Positions 22,617 through 31,251 of a stretch of 34,213 nt of DNA are shown in pieces. A program made the position numbers and the translations under genes. The notes beneath the pieces are model-generated. The model searched no databases, was not told where the DNA came from, and saw nothing but the letters and a program-made list of their open reading frames with translations. The stretch comes from Streptomyces sporangiiformans. Its GTDB lineage: Bacteria > Actinomycetota > Actinomycetes > Streptomycetales > Streptomycetaceae. The stretch covers positions 1-34,213 of the forward strand of contig NZ_VCHX02000332.1 in the NCBI RefSeq assembly GCF_005768555.2, written 5' to 3'. Every line of letters begins with the position of its first letter. Position 1 is the stretch's first letter.

Positions 22617-23708
22617 TCAGCGTTCCAGCCGTGCCACGCGGCCCTTCTCACCCGAGGCCCAGCAGCCCAGGTCGGGCGTGCAGTCGACGGTGTCGTACGA
22701 GCCGGTGTCGAGGGTGCGCCAGGTGCGGCCGCCGTCCGTGGTGAGGTCGGTGCCGGTGGGGCCGACCGCGAGGGCGGCCGAGCGGCTGTGCGGGAGCCAG
22801 GCGACGCCCGAACGGTAGGCGGGCGGCGGCTTCGCGGCCGGCGCCCAGGTGCGGCCGCCGTCGCCGGTCACCGCGGCCGCCCGCGGTGACGCCTGGTCGG
22901 CCCGGTAGTCGCCGCCGATCGCGATGCCGTGCGTACGGTCGCGGAAGGCGACGGCGAAGACACCGCGCGCCGGGTCGCCCGCGGGAATCGGTGCGTCGGT
23001 GGCGGTCCAGGTCAGGCCACGGTCGGCGGAGTGCAGCACGCGCGCGCGTGCGGCCCCGCCCGTGGCCAGCCACACATCGCGCGGCCCCGAGCTCACCAGG
23101 CACTGCCCACTGGCCGCGAAGCCCGCTTCGCCCTCCTGCGCCGCGGGCATACCGTCGCCCGGCAGCACCTTCCAGGAACGGCCGCCGTCACTGGTCGACA
23201 GGATGCGGAACCTGCCGTCCACCGGGTCGCTCATCGCCAGGCCGTGGCGACGGTCGAAGAAGGTGAGGCAGTCGTAGAAGGCTCTCGCGTCGGTATTGCG
23301 GAAGGACTCGGTCCAGGTCTTGCCGCCGTCGTCGGTCCGCAAGATCCGGGAGGCCTCGCCCTCGCCGATGGCCAGCACCACGGCACGCCGGGCGTCGATC
23401 GCCTCGATGTCACGGAATTCCAGCGCGCCGCTGCCGGGCGGCGAGACGTTCCGCCAGCTCGCGCCGCCGTCGGAGGTGCGCAGCACGGTGCCCTTCGAGC
23501 CGGCCAGCCAGGCGGTGTTCCGGCTGACGGCGGAGAGTCCGCGGAAGCGTACGTCCGTGCCGCTGTCCTTGAGCTCCCAGTGCGGCGGCCGTCCGTCCGG
23601 TCCCTGTGCCTGCGCGGGCACCGCCGGCACGGCGGCGAGAGCGAGGCCGCACACACCTAAGACCGCCAAACGCCTCGTACGCCAGCTCCCCATACGCCAA
23701 ATCCCCAT
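22617..23708 (-). CDS. secreted Asp-box (BNR/YCF48-like) beta-propeller protein with a TTA codon
   Basis: A 363-residue precursor. The signal peptide (TRRLAVLGVCGLALAAVPAVPAQAQ) precedes a propeller with six Asp-box motifs: TSDGGASW, TDDGGKTW, TSDGGRSW, SADRGLTW, TGDGGRTW and TTDGGRTW. This matches photosystem-assembly-factor-like and sialidase-like repeats, but no sialidase catalytic residues are evident. The function is unknown. The start is ambiguous because a 15-bp tandem repeat supplies GGGGAG-type sites and ATG codons at 23708 and 23693; I prefer 23708. Leucine 17, in the signal peptide, is encoded by TTA (23658-23660 complement), so translation should depend on the bldA tRNA. It is divergent from the ssgD-like gene. 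Confidence 0.85.
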   Translation of the reverse strand: MGIWRMGSWRTRRLAVLGVCGLALAAVPAVPAQAQGPDGRPPHWELKDSGTDVRFRGLSAVSRNTAWLAGSKGTVLRTSDGGASWRNVSPPGSGALEFRDIEAIDARRAVVLAIGEGEASRILRTDDGGKTWTESFRNTDARAFYDCLTFFDRRHGLAMSDPVDGRFRILSTSDGGRSWKVLPGDGMPAAQEGEAGFAASGQCLVSSGPRDVWLATGGAARARVLHSADRGLTWTATDAPIPAGDPARGVFAVAFRDRTHGIAIGGDYRADQASPRAAAVTGDGGRTWAPAAKPPPAYRSGVAWLPHSRSAALAVGPTGTDLTTDGGRTWRTLDTGSYDTVDCTPDLGCWASGEKGRVARLER

Positions 23709-23739
23709 ACGCCAGCTCCCCGTACGCCAACTCCTCGTC
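23680..23739. repeat. four 15-bp tandem repeats carrying Shine-Dalgarno and start codons
   Basis: Units run 23680-23694, 23695-23709, 23710-23724 and 23725-23739. On the minus strand they read like GGGGAGCTGGCGTATG, with variation (ATG in two units, ACG or GAC in the others). In the propeller gene frame they encode a five-residue repeat, SWRTG/SWRMG/IWRMG. In another frame they encode ELAYG repeats, but that frame has poor GC bias at third positions. Confidence 0.75.
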
Positions 23740-24008
23740 TCTGTCTGCCTCGTGTGCGTATGCCTCGTAAGTCTCTTCCGTCGCGTCTTCCCCAAGCCCC
23801 TCATAGCGGGCGAAGCTAACCCACTCCCCCAATGGCGTCCAGATGCCCCGGACGACAACGACCTTCACTCGCGTGATTGAAGGCGGTGACAGAGGTCACT
23901 CGAACTCCGTGTGCCTCCAGGAGCACGCAAACGCTGGTTCTGTCGTCTCTTCAAGTGCCCAGCCTCATACGTCCACCGTTCGTCCAGCCGTCACAAGGGA
24001 GCAAGGCG

Positions 24009-24425
24009 TTGTCCACCGTCATCGAGCAGCCCGTAGAGGCCCGTCTCGTCGCCGCCGCGCCGCGGATGCCGAGCATTCCCGCAACGCTCCACTACGACCC
24101 CCGCGAACCGTTCGCCGTCCGCATGGCCTTCCCCGCCCCGTCCACGCTCGAAGGAGTGGACGTGTGCTGGACCTTCGCCCGTGAACTGCTCTCCTCGGGC
24201 CTGGAGGAGCCGGTGGGCCAGGGCGACGTACGGGTGCGGCCGTACGGATTCGACCGCATCGTCCTTGAGTTCCACGCCCCCGAGGGCACCGCCGTGGTGC
24301 ACGTCCTCGCGGGCGATCTCCGGCGCTTCCTGGAGAGCACGACGGAGCTGGTGCCCATCGGTCTGGAACATCAGCACCACGATCTGGATCACGGGCTCGA
24401 CGAACTGCTACGGGGTACCTGCTGA
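24009..24425 (+). CDS. ssgD: SsgA-like sporulation and cell-division regulator (SsgD type)
   Basis: A 138-residue protein of the SsgA/SsgB family, found only in morphologically complex actinobacteria, where members guide septation and cell-wall remodelling. Landmarks are PATLHYDPREPFAVRMAFP, DVCWTFARELLSSGL, GDVRVRPYGFDRIVLEFHAPEGTAVVHV and RRFLESTTELVPIGLEH. The start STVIEQPVEARLVAAAP is what I remember for SsgD (SCO6722), and the downstream ABC-F and UvrA-like neighbours also fit that locus; the subgroup call is moderate. I use TTG 24009 because GGGAG lies seven bases upstream and the length is then normal. The frame is open upstream, but with no plausible initiation site. Confidence 0.8.
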   Translation: MSTVIEQPVEARLVAAAPRMPSIPATLHYDPREPFAVRMAFPAPSTLEGVDVCWTFARELLSSGLEEPVGQGDVRVRPYGFDRIVLEFHAPEGTAVVHVLAGDLRRFLESTTELVPIGLEHQHHDLDHGLDELLRGTC

Positions 24426-24588
24426 CCTGATCGCACCATTGGCTTTCGGAGGGGCGTTCGCAGGGGCTGGACGGGCTTCGGAGGTGCTTCGGGGCTGTCA
24501 CGGGGCTGCGGCGGGGATCGCGAGCCTCTCGGGATGTGCGCGAACCGGTCCGGCAGCCTCTTTCGCGTGGTCGAGGTCGCTGCTCACG

Positions 24589-24625
24589 TTAATTCGTTGA
24601 CAGCGACCAGGCCCCCTCCTACGGT
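24589..24625 (+). promoter_or_regulatory. strong promoter with AT-rich upstream block (WblC/WhiB7-type candidate)
   Basis: TTGACA (24597-24602), a 17-base spacer and TACGGT (24620-24625) make a near-ideal primary-sigma promoter. TTAATT (24589-24594) lies two bases before the -35 box. In WhiB7/WblC-activated promoters an AT-rich stretch just upstream of the -35 is the AT-hook contact. Transcription should begin near 24632, giving a leader of about 270 bases before the ABC-F start. Confidence 0.65.
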
Positions 24626-24662
24626 GTACAGCGGTCCTGTTGCCGTCGATTGGAGAAGGACG

Positions 24663-24674
24663 TTGCTCGTCTGA
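24663..24674 (+). CDS. three-codon upstream ORF in the ABC-F leader
   Basis: TTG CTC GTC TGA encodes M-L-V. GGAGAAGGA (24652-24660) just upstream is a strong ribosome-binding site with no other start to serve. It lies about 30 bases after the predicted transcription start and is followed by two hairpins. Ribosomes stalled here by a drug could change leader folding. No product would be detectable as a protein. Confidence 0.5.
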   Translation: MLV

Positions 24675-24692
24675 GGTCCTGAGACACCGCGT

Positions 24693-24712
24693 CACACACC
24701 GCTGCGTGTGTG
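24693..24712 (+). promoter_or_regulatory. leader hairpin 1 (possible anti-terminator or pause element)
   Basis: CACACAC (24693-24699) pairs perfectly with GTGTGTG (24706-24712) around CGCTGC. It begins 19 bases after the upstream ORF stop, so a ribosome stalled on that ORF could cover or free its left side. Confidence 0.45.
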
Positions 24713-24765
24713 CGCCGCGTGCGACCTCGGCATACGAGCCGTTCTCCGGAGCAGGGCAACTCCTC

Positions 24766-24792
24766 GGGCCTCGCCTCTTCTTCAGGCCCTTT
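24766..24792 (+). terminator. leader hairpin 2 followed by TTT (attenuator candidate)
   Basis: GGGCCT (24766-24771) pairs with AGGCCC (24784-24789) around a pyrimidine-rich 12-base loop, followed by TTT. CTCG (24763-24766) and CGAG (24793-24796) could add pairs. It ends about 110 bases before the ABC-F ATG. The T-run is short, so it would be a moderate terminator at best. Confidence 0.4.
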
Positions 24793-24901
24793 CGAGCCCA
24801 AGCCCCCAGGACCCCGCCCGTTCCCTCCGCCGTCGCCGCTGCCGGCGCCCCGGTGTCTCGATACGCGTTGCCCTGACCGCATCAAGCAACCGCGAGGCCC
24901 C

Positions 24902-26533
24902 ATGTCTACCTTTCCCACCTCCATCACCTGCACCTCCCTGAACTTCGCCTGGCCGGACGGCACGTCCGTCTTCGACGATCTGCAGGTGACCTTCGGCCCC
25001 GGCAGAACCGGACTCGTCGGCGTCAACGGGTCAGGGAAATCAACCCTGTTGAAGCTGATCGCCGGTGAGCTCACGCCGGCCGACGGCACCGTCCGGGTGG
25101 CGGGCGAGGTCGGTCACCTCCCGCAGAACGTCGCCCTCGACACCGGACTGCGCGTCGATGAGGCGCTCGACATCGCCGCCAAGCGGGCGGCCCTGCACGC
25201 CATCGAGGCGGGTGACGTGTCCGAGGAGCACTTCGACGTCGTCGGCGACGACTGGGACGTCGAGGAGCGCGCCCTCGCGACACTCGGCGAACTCGGGCTC
25301 GGCCACATCGAGTTGGATCGCACCATCGGCGAGCTCTCGGGCGGCGAGTCGGTCCTGCTGCGCCTGGCCGCACTGCTGCTGCGCCGCCCCGATGTCCTCC
25401 TGCTGGACGAACCCACCAACAACCTCGATGTGTACGCCCGTCGGCGGCTCTACTCCGCCGTCGAGGCCTGGTCGGGAGTGATGGTCGTGGTCAGCCACGA
25501 CCGTGAACTCCTCGAACGGGTCGACCAGATCGCCGATCTGCGCGCCGGCGAGGTGACGTGGTACGGCGGCAACTTCTCGGCGTACGAGGAGGCCCTTGAC
25601 GCCGAGCAGGAGGCGGCGGAACGCATGGTGCGTGTCGCCGAGGCCGATCTGAAGAAGCAGAAACGCGAACTCGTCGAAGCCCACACGAAGTTGGCCAAAC
25701 GGGTGCGCTACGGCAACAAGATGTACGAGAACAAGCGCGAGCCCCGGGCCGTGATGAAGGTGCGCAAGCGCACCGCCCAGGAGTCCGCCGGCAAGCACCG
25801 CATCATGCACGAGGAGAAGCTCGCCGAGGCCAAGGAGCGTCTCGACGAGGCGGTCGACGCCGTGCGGGACGACGACGAGATCCGCGTCGACCTGCCGTAC
25901 ACGTCCGTGCCGCCCGGTCGCACCGTACTCACGCTCCAGGGACTGGAGTTGGCGTACGGAGCGCGCGTGACCGGCTCGTTCGAGCTGCGCGGACCCGAAC
26001 GGATCGCGCTGATCGGCCGCAACGGGGCGGGCAAGACCACGCTCCTGCGCACGATCGCCGGGGAGCTCGACGCGGTCTGCGGCGAGGCGTGGGCGCATGT
26101 CCCCCTGCGTTTTCTGCCGCAGCGGCTCGACGTGCTCGACGACGAGCTGACCGTCGCCGAGAACGTGGCCCGCTTCGCTCCCGGCGCCACCAACAACCGG
26201 ATCCGGGCCCGTCTCGCCCGCTTCCTGTTCAAGGGGGCGCGGGCGGACCAGCGGGCGGCGACGCTCTCCGGCGGCGAACGTTTCCGGGCGGCCCTGGCCG
26301 CGCTGATGCTGGCCGAGCCCGCACCGCAGCTGCTGATGCTCGACGAGCCGACGAACAACCTCGACATGGCGAGCGTGCGGCAGCTCACCACGGCTCTGGA
26401 GTCGTACGAGGGCGCGCTGATCGTGGCCAGCCACGACGTGCCGTTCCTGGAGTCGATCGGGATCACGCGCTGGCTGCTGATGGAAGGAGAACTCAAGGAA
26501 ATCACGCCAGAAGCTGTCGGGTATCCCACCTAG
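24902..26533 (+). CDS. ABC-F family ATPase, second copy, behind an attenuator-like leader
   Basis: A 543-residue twin-ATPase protein without membrane segments. Walker A motifs are GVNGSGKST (40-48) and GRNGAGKTT in the second half. Signatures are LSGGE in both domains, and Walker B/D-loops are LLDEPTNNLDV and MLDEPTNNLDM. The linker (AEADLKKQKRELVEAHTKLAKRVRYGNKMYENKREPRAVMKVRKR) is long and basic, fitting a role on the ribosome near the peptidyl-transferase centre. It is only distantly similar to the other ABC-F in this window. GAGG lies four bases before ATG 24902; the open frame upstream runs through the leader and has no initiation site. The UvrA-like gene follows after ten bases, so both form one operon. 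The drug class cannot be inferred. Confidence 0.9.
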   Translation: MSTFPTSITCTSLNFAWPDGTSVFDDLQVTFGPGRTGLVGVNGSGKSTLLKLIAGELTPADGTVRVAGEVGHLPQNVALDTGLRVDEALDIAAKRAALHAIEAGDVSEEHFDVVGDDWDVEERALATLGELGLGHIELDRTIGELSGGESVLLRLAALLLRRPDVLLLDEPTNNLDVYARRRLYSAVEAWSGVMVVVSHDRELLERVDQIADLRAGEVTWYGGNFSAYEEALDAEQEAAERMVRVAEADLKKQKRELVEAHTKLAKRVRYGNKMYENKREPRAVMKVRKRTAQESAGKHRIMHEEKLAEAKERLDEAVDAVRDDDEIRVDLPYTSVPPGRTVLTLQGLELAYGARVTGSFELRGPERIALIGRNGAGKTTLLRTIAGELDAVCGEAWAHVPLRFLPQRLDVLDDELTVAENVARFAPGATNNRIRARLARFLFKGARADQRAATLSGGERFRAALAALMLAEPAPQLLMLDEPTNNLDMASVRQLTTALESYEGALIVASHDVPFLESIGITRWLLMEGELKEITPEAVGYPT

Positions 26534-26543
26534 CGTCGGATGC

Positions 26544-28814
<2,271 letters not shown>

Positions 28815-28838
28815 CGTCGAGGGATGCCGTCGGCTCCC

Positions 28839-28865
28839 GGCCCCGAGGCCCGACGCCTCGGGGCC
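28839..28865 (+). terminator. strong terminator hairpin after the UvrA-like gene
   Basis: GGCCCCGAGGC (28839-28849) pairs perfectly with GCCTCGGGGCC (28855-28865) over eleven pairs, with a five-base loop. It starts 25 bases after the stop at 28814. No U-run follows, as is common in Streptomyces. It closes the ABC-F/UvrA-like operon. Confidence 0.8.
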
Positions 28866-28954
28866 GATGAGGGGGGCTGTTGTCAGATGGGGCGCGCGCT
28901 GCATGATGAGCGCCTACGCCCTCTGCCGTCCCCCGGCGATACGGAGACCCGCAC

Positions 28955-29731
28955 GTGCCCAGCCAGAAGGCCCTCATCCGCCGGCCCGGCCCCCGCCTGG
29001 CCGATGGCCTCGTCACGCACATCGAGCGGCAGCCGGTCGACGCCGAGCTCGCGATGCGGCAGTGGGAGGCGTACGCCGAGGCGCTGCGCGCGCACGGCTG
29101 GGAGACCGTCGAGGTGGAAGCGGCCGACGACTGCCCGGACTCGGTGTTCGTGGAGGACACGGTGGTCGTCTTCCGCAACGTGGCGCTGATCGCACGCCCG
29201 GGCGCCCCGTCGCGGCGCGGCGAGACCACCGGGGTGGAGGAGGCCGTGGCCCGGCTCGGCTGCTCGGTGAACTGGGTGTGGGAGCCGGGGACCCTGGAGG
29301 GCGGCGATGTCCTGAAGATCGGCGACACCGTGTACGTGGGGCGCGGCGGTCGCACCAACGCCGCCGGCGTGCAGCAGCTGCGGGCCGCCTTCGAACCGCT
29401 CGGCGCCCGCGTCGTCGCCGTACCGGTGAGCAAGGTGCTGCACCTGAAGTCGGCGGTCACCGCACTGCCCGACGGCACGGTCGTCGGGCACGAGCCACTC
29501 GTGGACACGCCGTCGCTGTTCCCGCGCTTCCTGTCGGTACCGGAGGAGTCCGGCTCGCATGTCGTCCATCTGGGCGGCGGCAAACTGCTGATGGCGGCCA
29601 GCGCACCCAAGACCGCCGAGCTGTTCGCCGACCTCGGCCACGAACCCGTCCTCGTGGACATCAGCGAGTTCGAGAAGCTCGAGGGCTGTGTGACGTGCCT
29701 CTCGGTCCGGCTGCGGGAGCTGTACGCCTGA
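28955..29731 (+). CDS. dimethylarginine dimethylaminohydrolase (DDAH)
   Basis: A 258-residue guanidine-modifying enzyme that hydrolyses N-omega-methylated arginines to citrulline and methylamines. The catalytic cysteine fits C248 in GCVTCLSVRL, the histidine H163 in VLHLKSAV, and substrate-binding acidic residues lie in FVEDTVVV and LEGGDVL (D118). The length and order match the bacterial family. GTG 28955 has GGAG at eight bases. It sits alone between a terminator and the desaturase leader. Arginine deiminase is an alternative name, but the size and motifs favour DDAH. Confidence 0.88.
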   Translation: MPSQKALIRRPGPRLADGLVTHIERQPVDAELAMRQWEAYAEALRAHGWETVEVEAADDCPDSVFVEDTVVVFRNVALIARPGAPSRRGETTGVEEAVARLGCSVNWVWEPGTLEGGDVLKIGDTVYVGRGGRTNAAGVQQLRAAFEPLGARVVAVPVSKVLHLKSAVTALPDGTVVGHEPLVDTPSLFPRFLSVPEESGSHVVHLGGGKLLMAASAPKTAELFADLGHEPVLVDISEFEKLEGCVTCLSVRLRELYA

Positions 29732-29846
29732 ACCGCTGACGGAGGGCGTCCATTCGGCCTGGGACCTGCGAGTCTGTCCTGTGGATGAGTTGGCCCGGCT
29801 TCCGGGTGAAGACCGCGCAGGCCAGGGATCCTTATCGCGCGCTTAA

Positions 29847-29892
29847 CCTACGGTGTCGTAACCTACGGTCTCGTAGCCTACGATGCCGTAGG
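29847..29892. promoter_or_regulatory. three tandem 15-bp palindromic operators upstream of the desaturase
   Basis: CCTACGGTGTCGTAA (29847-29861), CCTACGGTCTCGTAG (29862-29876) and CCTACGATGCCGTAG (29877-29891) lie head to tail. Units 2 and 3 are CTACG-4-CGTAG palindromes and unit 1 has one mismatch. The full block, from AACCTACGG to CGTAGGTT, is itself roughly symmetrical. It ends 37 bases before the desaturase GTG and probably overlaps its promoter. Confidence 0.75.
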
Positions 29893-29928
29893 TTCTGTCC
29901 TTCGCTCGTACGTCCCCATGGAGCATCC

Positions 29929-30909
29929 GTGACGATCACTTCCCCGCACCTCGGCAGCCCGTCCGCCGTCTGGACCGACGCACGGTTGCTGTACGCACTG
30001 GAAGAAGTAGTCGAGACGGAACTCAACCGCCATCTGAAGGTCGCCAAGGACTGGATGCCGCACGAGTACGTGCCCTGGTCCGACGCCCGTAACTTCCCCG
30101 GGCTCTTCGAGGACGGCGAGGCCTGGGAGAAGGAGCAGTCCAAGGTCACCGAGATCGGCCGGATCGCGCTGGTCGTCAATCTCCTCACCGAGGACAACCT
30201 GCCCAGCTACCACCACGAGATCGCCTCGCTCTTCGGGCGCGACGGCGCCTGGGGCACCTGGGTGCACCGGTGGACGGCGGAGGAGGGACGGCACGGCATC
30301 GTGATGCGCGACTATCTGCTCGCCTCACGCGCGGTCGACCCCGACAAGCTGGAAGCCTTCCGCATGGCGCACATGAGCGAGGGCTTCGAGTCGGACAACC
30401 GCCACTCGATGCTGCACTCCGTCGCGTACGTGGCCTTCCAGGAGCTGGCGACCCGCATCTCGCACCGCAACACCGGGCACCAGTCCGGTGACCCGATCTG
30501 CGACCGGATGCTGGCGCGCATCGCGACCGACGAGAACCTGCACATGGTCTTCTACCGGAATCTGCTGAAGGCCGCGTTCGAGCTCGCCCCCGACCTCACG
30601 ATGCAGGCCGTCCGGGACGTCGTCGTCAACTTCCGGATGCCGGGCCACGGCATGCCCGGCTTCGAGCGCGCCGCCGCGCAGATGGCGATCGGCGAGGTCT
30701 ACAACATGCGCATCCACCACGACGACGTACTCCAGCCGGTCCTGCGCCACCTCAAGGTCCTGGAGATGGACGGACTGGGCGCGGAAGGCCTCCAGGCCCA
30801 GGAGGAGCTCGGCATGTTCATGGGCGGGCTCGACGCGGAAGCCCTGAAGTTCGACGAGAAGCTTGCCGCGCGCAAGGCACGGATGGCGGCGCGAGCTGCC
30901 GGAGCGTGA
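29929..30909 (+). CDS. acyl-ACP desaturase (soluble diiron, stearoyl-ACP type)
   Basis: A 326-residue soluble desaturase that introduces a cis double bond into acyl chains carried on ACP or CoA. Diiron ligands follow the plant enzyme order: E88 in NLLTEDNLPSY, E119 and H122 in WTAEEGRHG, E172 in FQELATRISH, E202 and H205 in TDENLHM. There are no membrane helices. GTG 29929 has GGAG five bases upstream; the open frame before it crosses the operator array and was rejected. Strong repression is likely from the triple operator. The protein resembles mycobacterial DesA-type proteins. The stop is followed by a long hairpin region. Confidence 0.92.
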   Translation: MTITSPHLGSPSAVWTDARLLYALEEVVETELNRHLKVAKDWMPHEYVPWSDARNFPGLFEDGEAWEKEQSKVTEIGRIALVVNLLTEDNLPSYHHEIASLFGRDGAWGTWVHRWTAEEGRHGIVMRDYLLASRAVDPDKLEAFRMAHMSEGFESDNRHSMLHSVAYVAFQELATRISHRNTGHQSGDPICDRMLARIATDENLHMVFYRNLLKAAFELAPDLTMQAVRDVVVNFRMPGHGMPGFERAAAQMAIGEVYNMRIHHDDVLQPVLRHLKVLEMDGLGAEGLQAQEELGMFMGGLDAEALKFDEKLAARKARMAARAAGA

Positions 30910-30950
30910 GCGCTCCGCTGTTGGCGGGTGGGCGGTGTCGTGGGTGGGCC

Positions 30951-31073
30951 GGGGTCGTGTGCCGGTGCGTCCGCCCGTCGCCGCGGGGGCATACGGCCCG
31001 GTGTTGGTACAGCGTGCGGGTTCCCTGAGACGAGCCCTACGCGACGGGCGATGACGCACCGGCACACGACCCC
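30951..31073. repeat. large non-coding inverted repeat (31-bp stem, 59-base loop)
   Basis: Bases 30951-30971 (GGGGTCGTGTGCCGGTGCGTC) pair perfectly with 31053-31073 on the far side, and after a two-base bulge (AT at 31051-31052) CGCCCGTCGC at 30972-30981 pairs with 31041-31050. No coding frame is supported in the loop. It begins 41 bases after the desaturase stop. It may be a terminator, a small RNA, or a miniature inverted-repeat element. Confidence 0.8.
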
Positions 31074-31104
31074 TCCCGCCGGTGGCCGACTGCGGGACGG
31101 TTGG

Positions 31105-31122
31105 GGGCGCGCGCCCGTTTTT
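31105..31122 (+). terminator. GC palindrome followed by TTTTT
   Basis: GGGCGCGCGCCC (31105-31116) is self-complementary and can form a short stem. G and then TTTTT follow at 31118-31122. This is the only classical stem plus T-run seen in the window. It forms the edge of the second dispersed-repeat copy and would end rightward read-through from the desaturase. Confidence 0.5.
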
Positions 31123-31150
31123 AGGGGCGCGGGGAACTGCGCGACCAGCC
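31105..31150. repeat. dispersed Streptomyces-type intergenic repeat, copy 2 (inverted)
   Basis: Reading AGGGGCGCGGGGAACTGCG then CGACCAGCC, this is the reverse complement of the block order at 12680-12720 (GGCTGG, CGCAGT, CCCCGCGCCCCT, GGGCGCG). The present copy has extra T residues between the two GC-rich blocks. Confidence 0.55.
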
Positions 31151-31251
31151 ACGGGCGGCCCGCAGCCGAAATGCGAACCCTGAGCCGGGACCGTCGTACC
31201 GATTTACGACTCGGCGTCGTGGTGCAACGGTGCTCGCAGGGGGTGAACATC

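Noticed and set aside
23410..23868. An alternative frame giving MKVVVVRGIWTPLGEW followed by ELAYG repeats
   Set aside because: Third-position GC is low for this genome, the frame decays into arginine-rich sequence over the propeller gene, and the ELAYG repeats are explained by the 15-bp DNA repeat. It is at most an upstream peptide.
24426..24588. G-rich stretch with repeated GGGGCTG after the ssgD-like gene
   Set aside because: No convincing stem-loop, dyad or open frame with coding bias was found. I see nothing functional beyond spacer.
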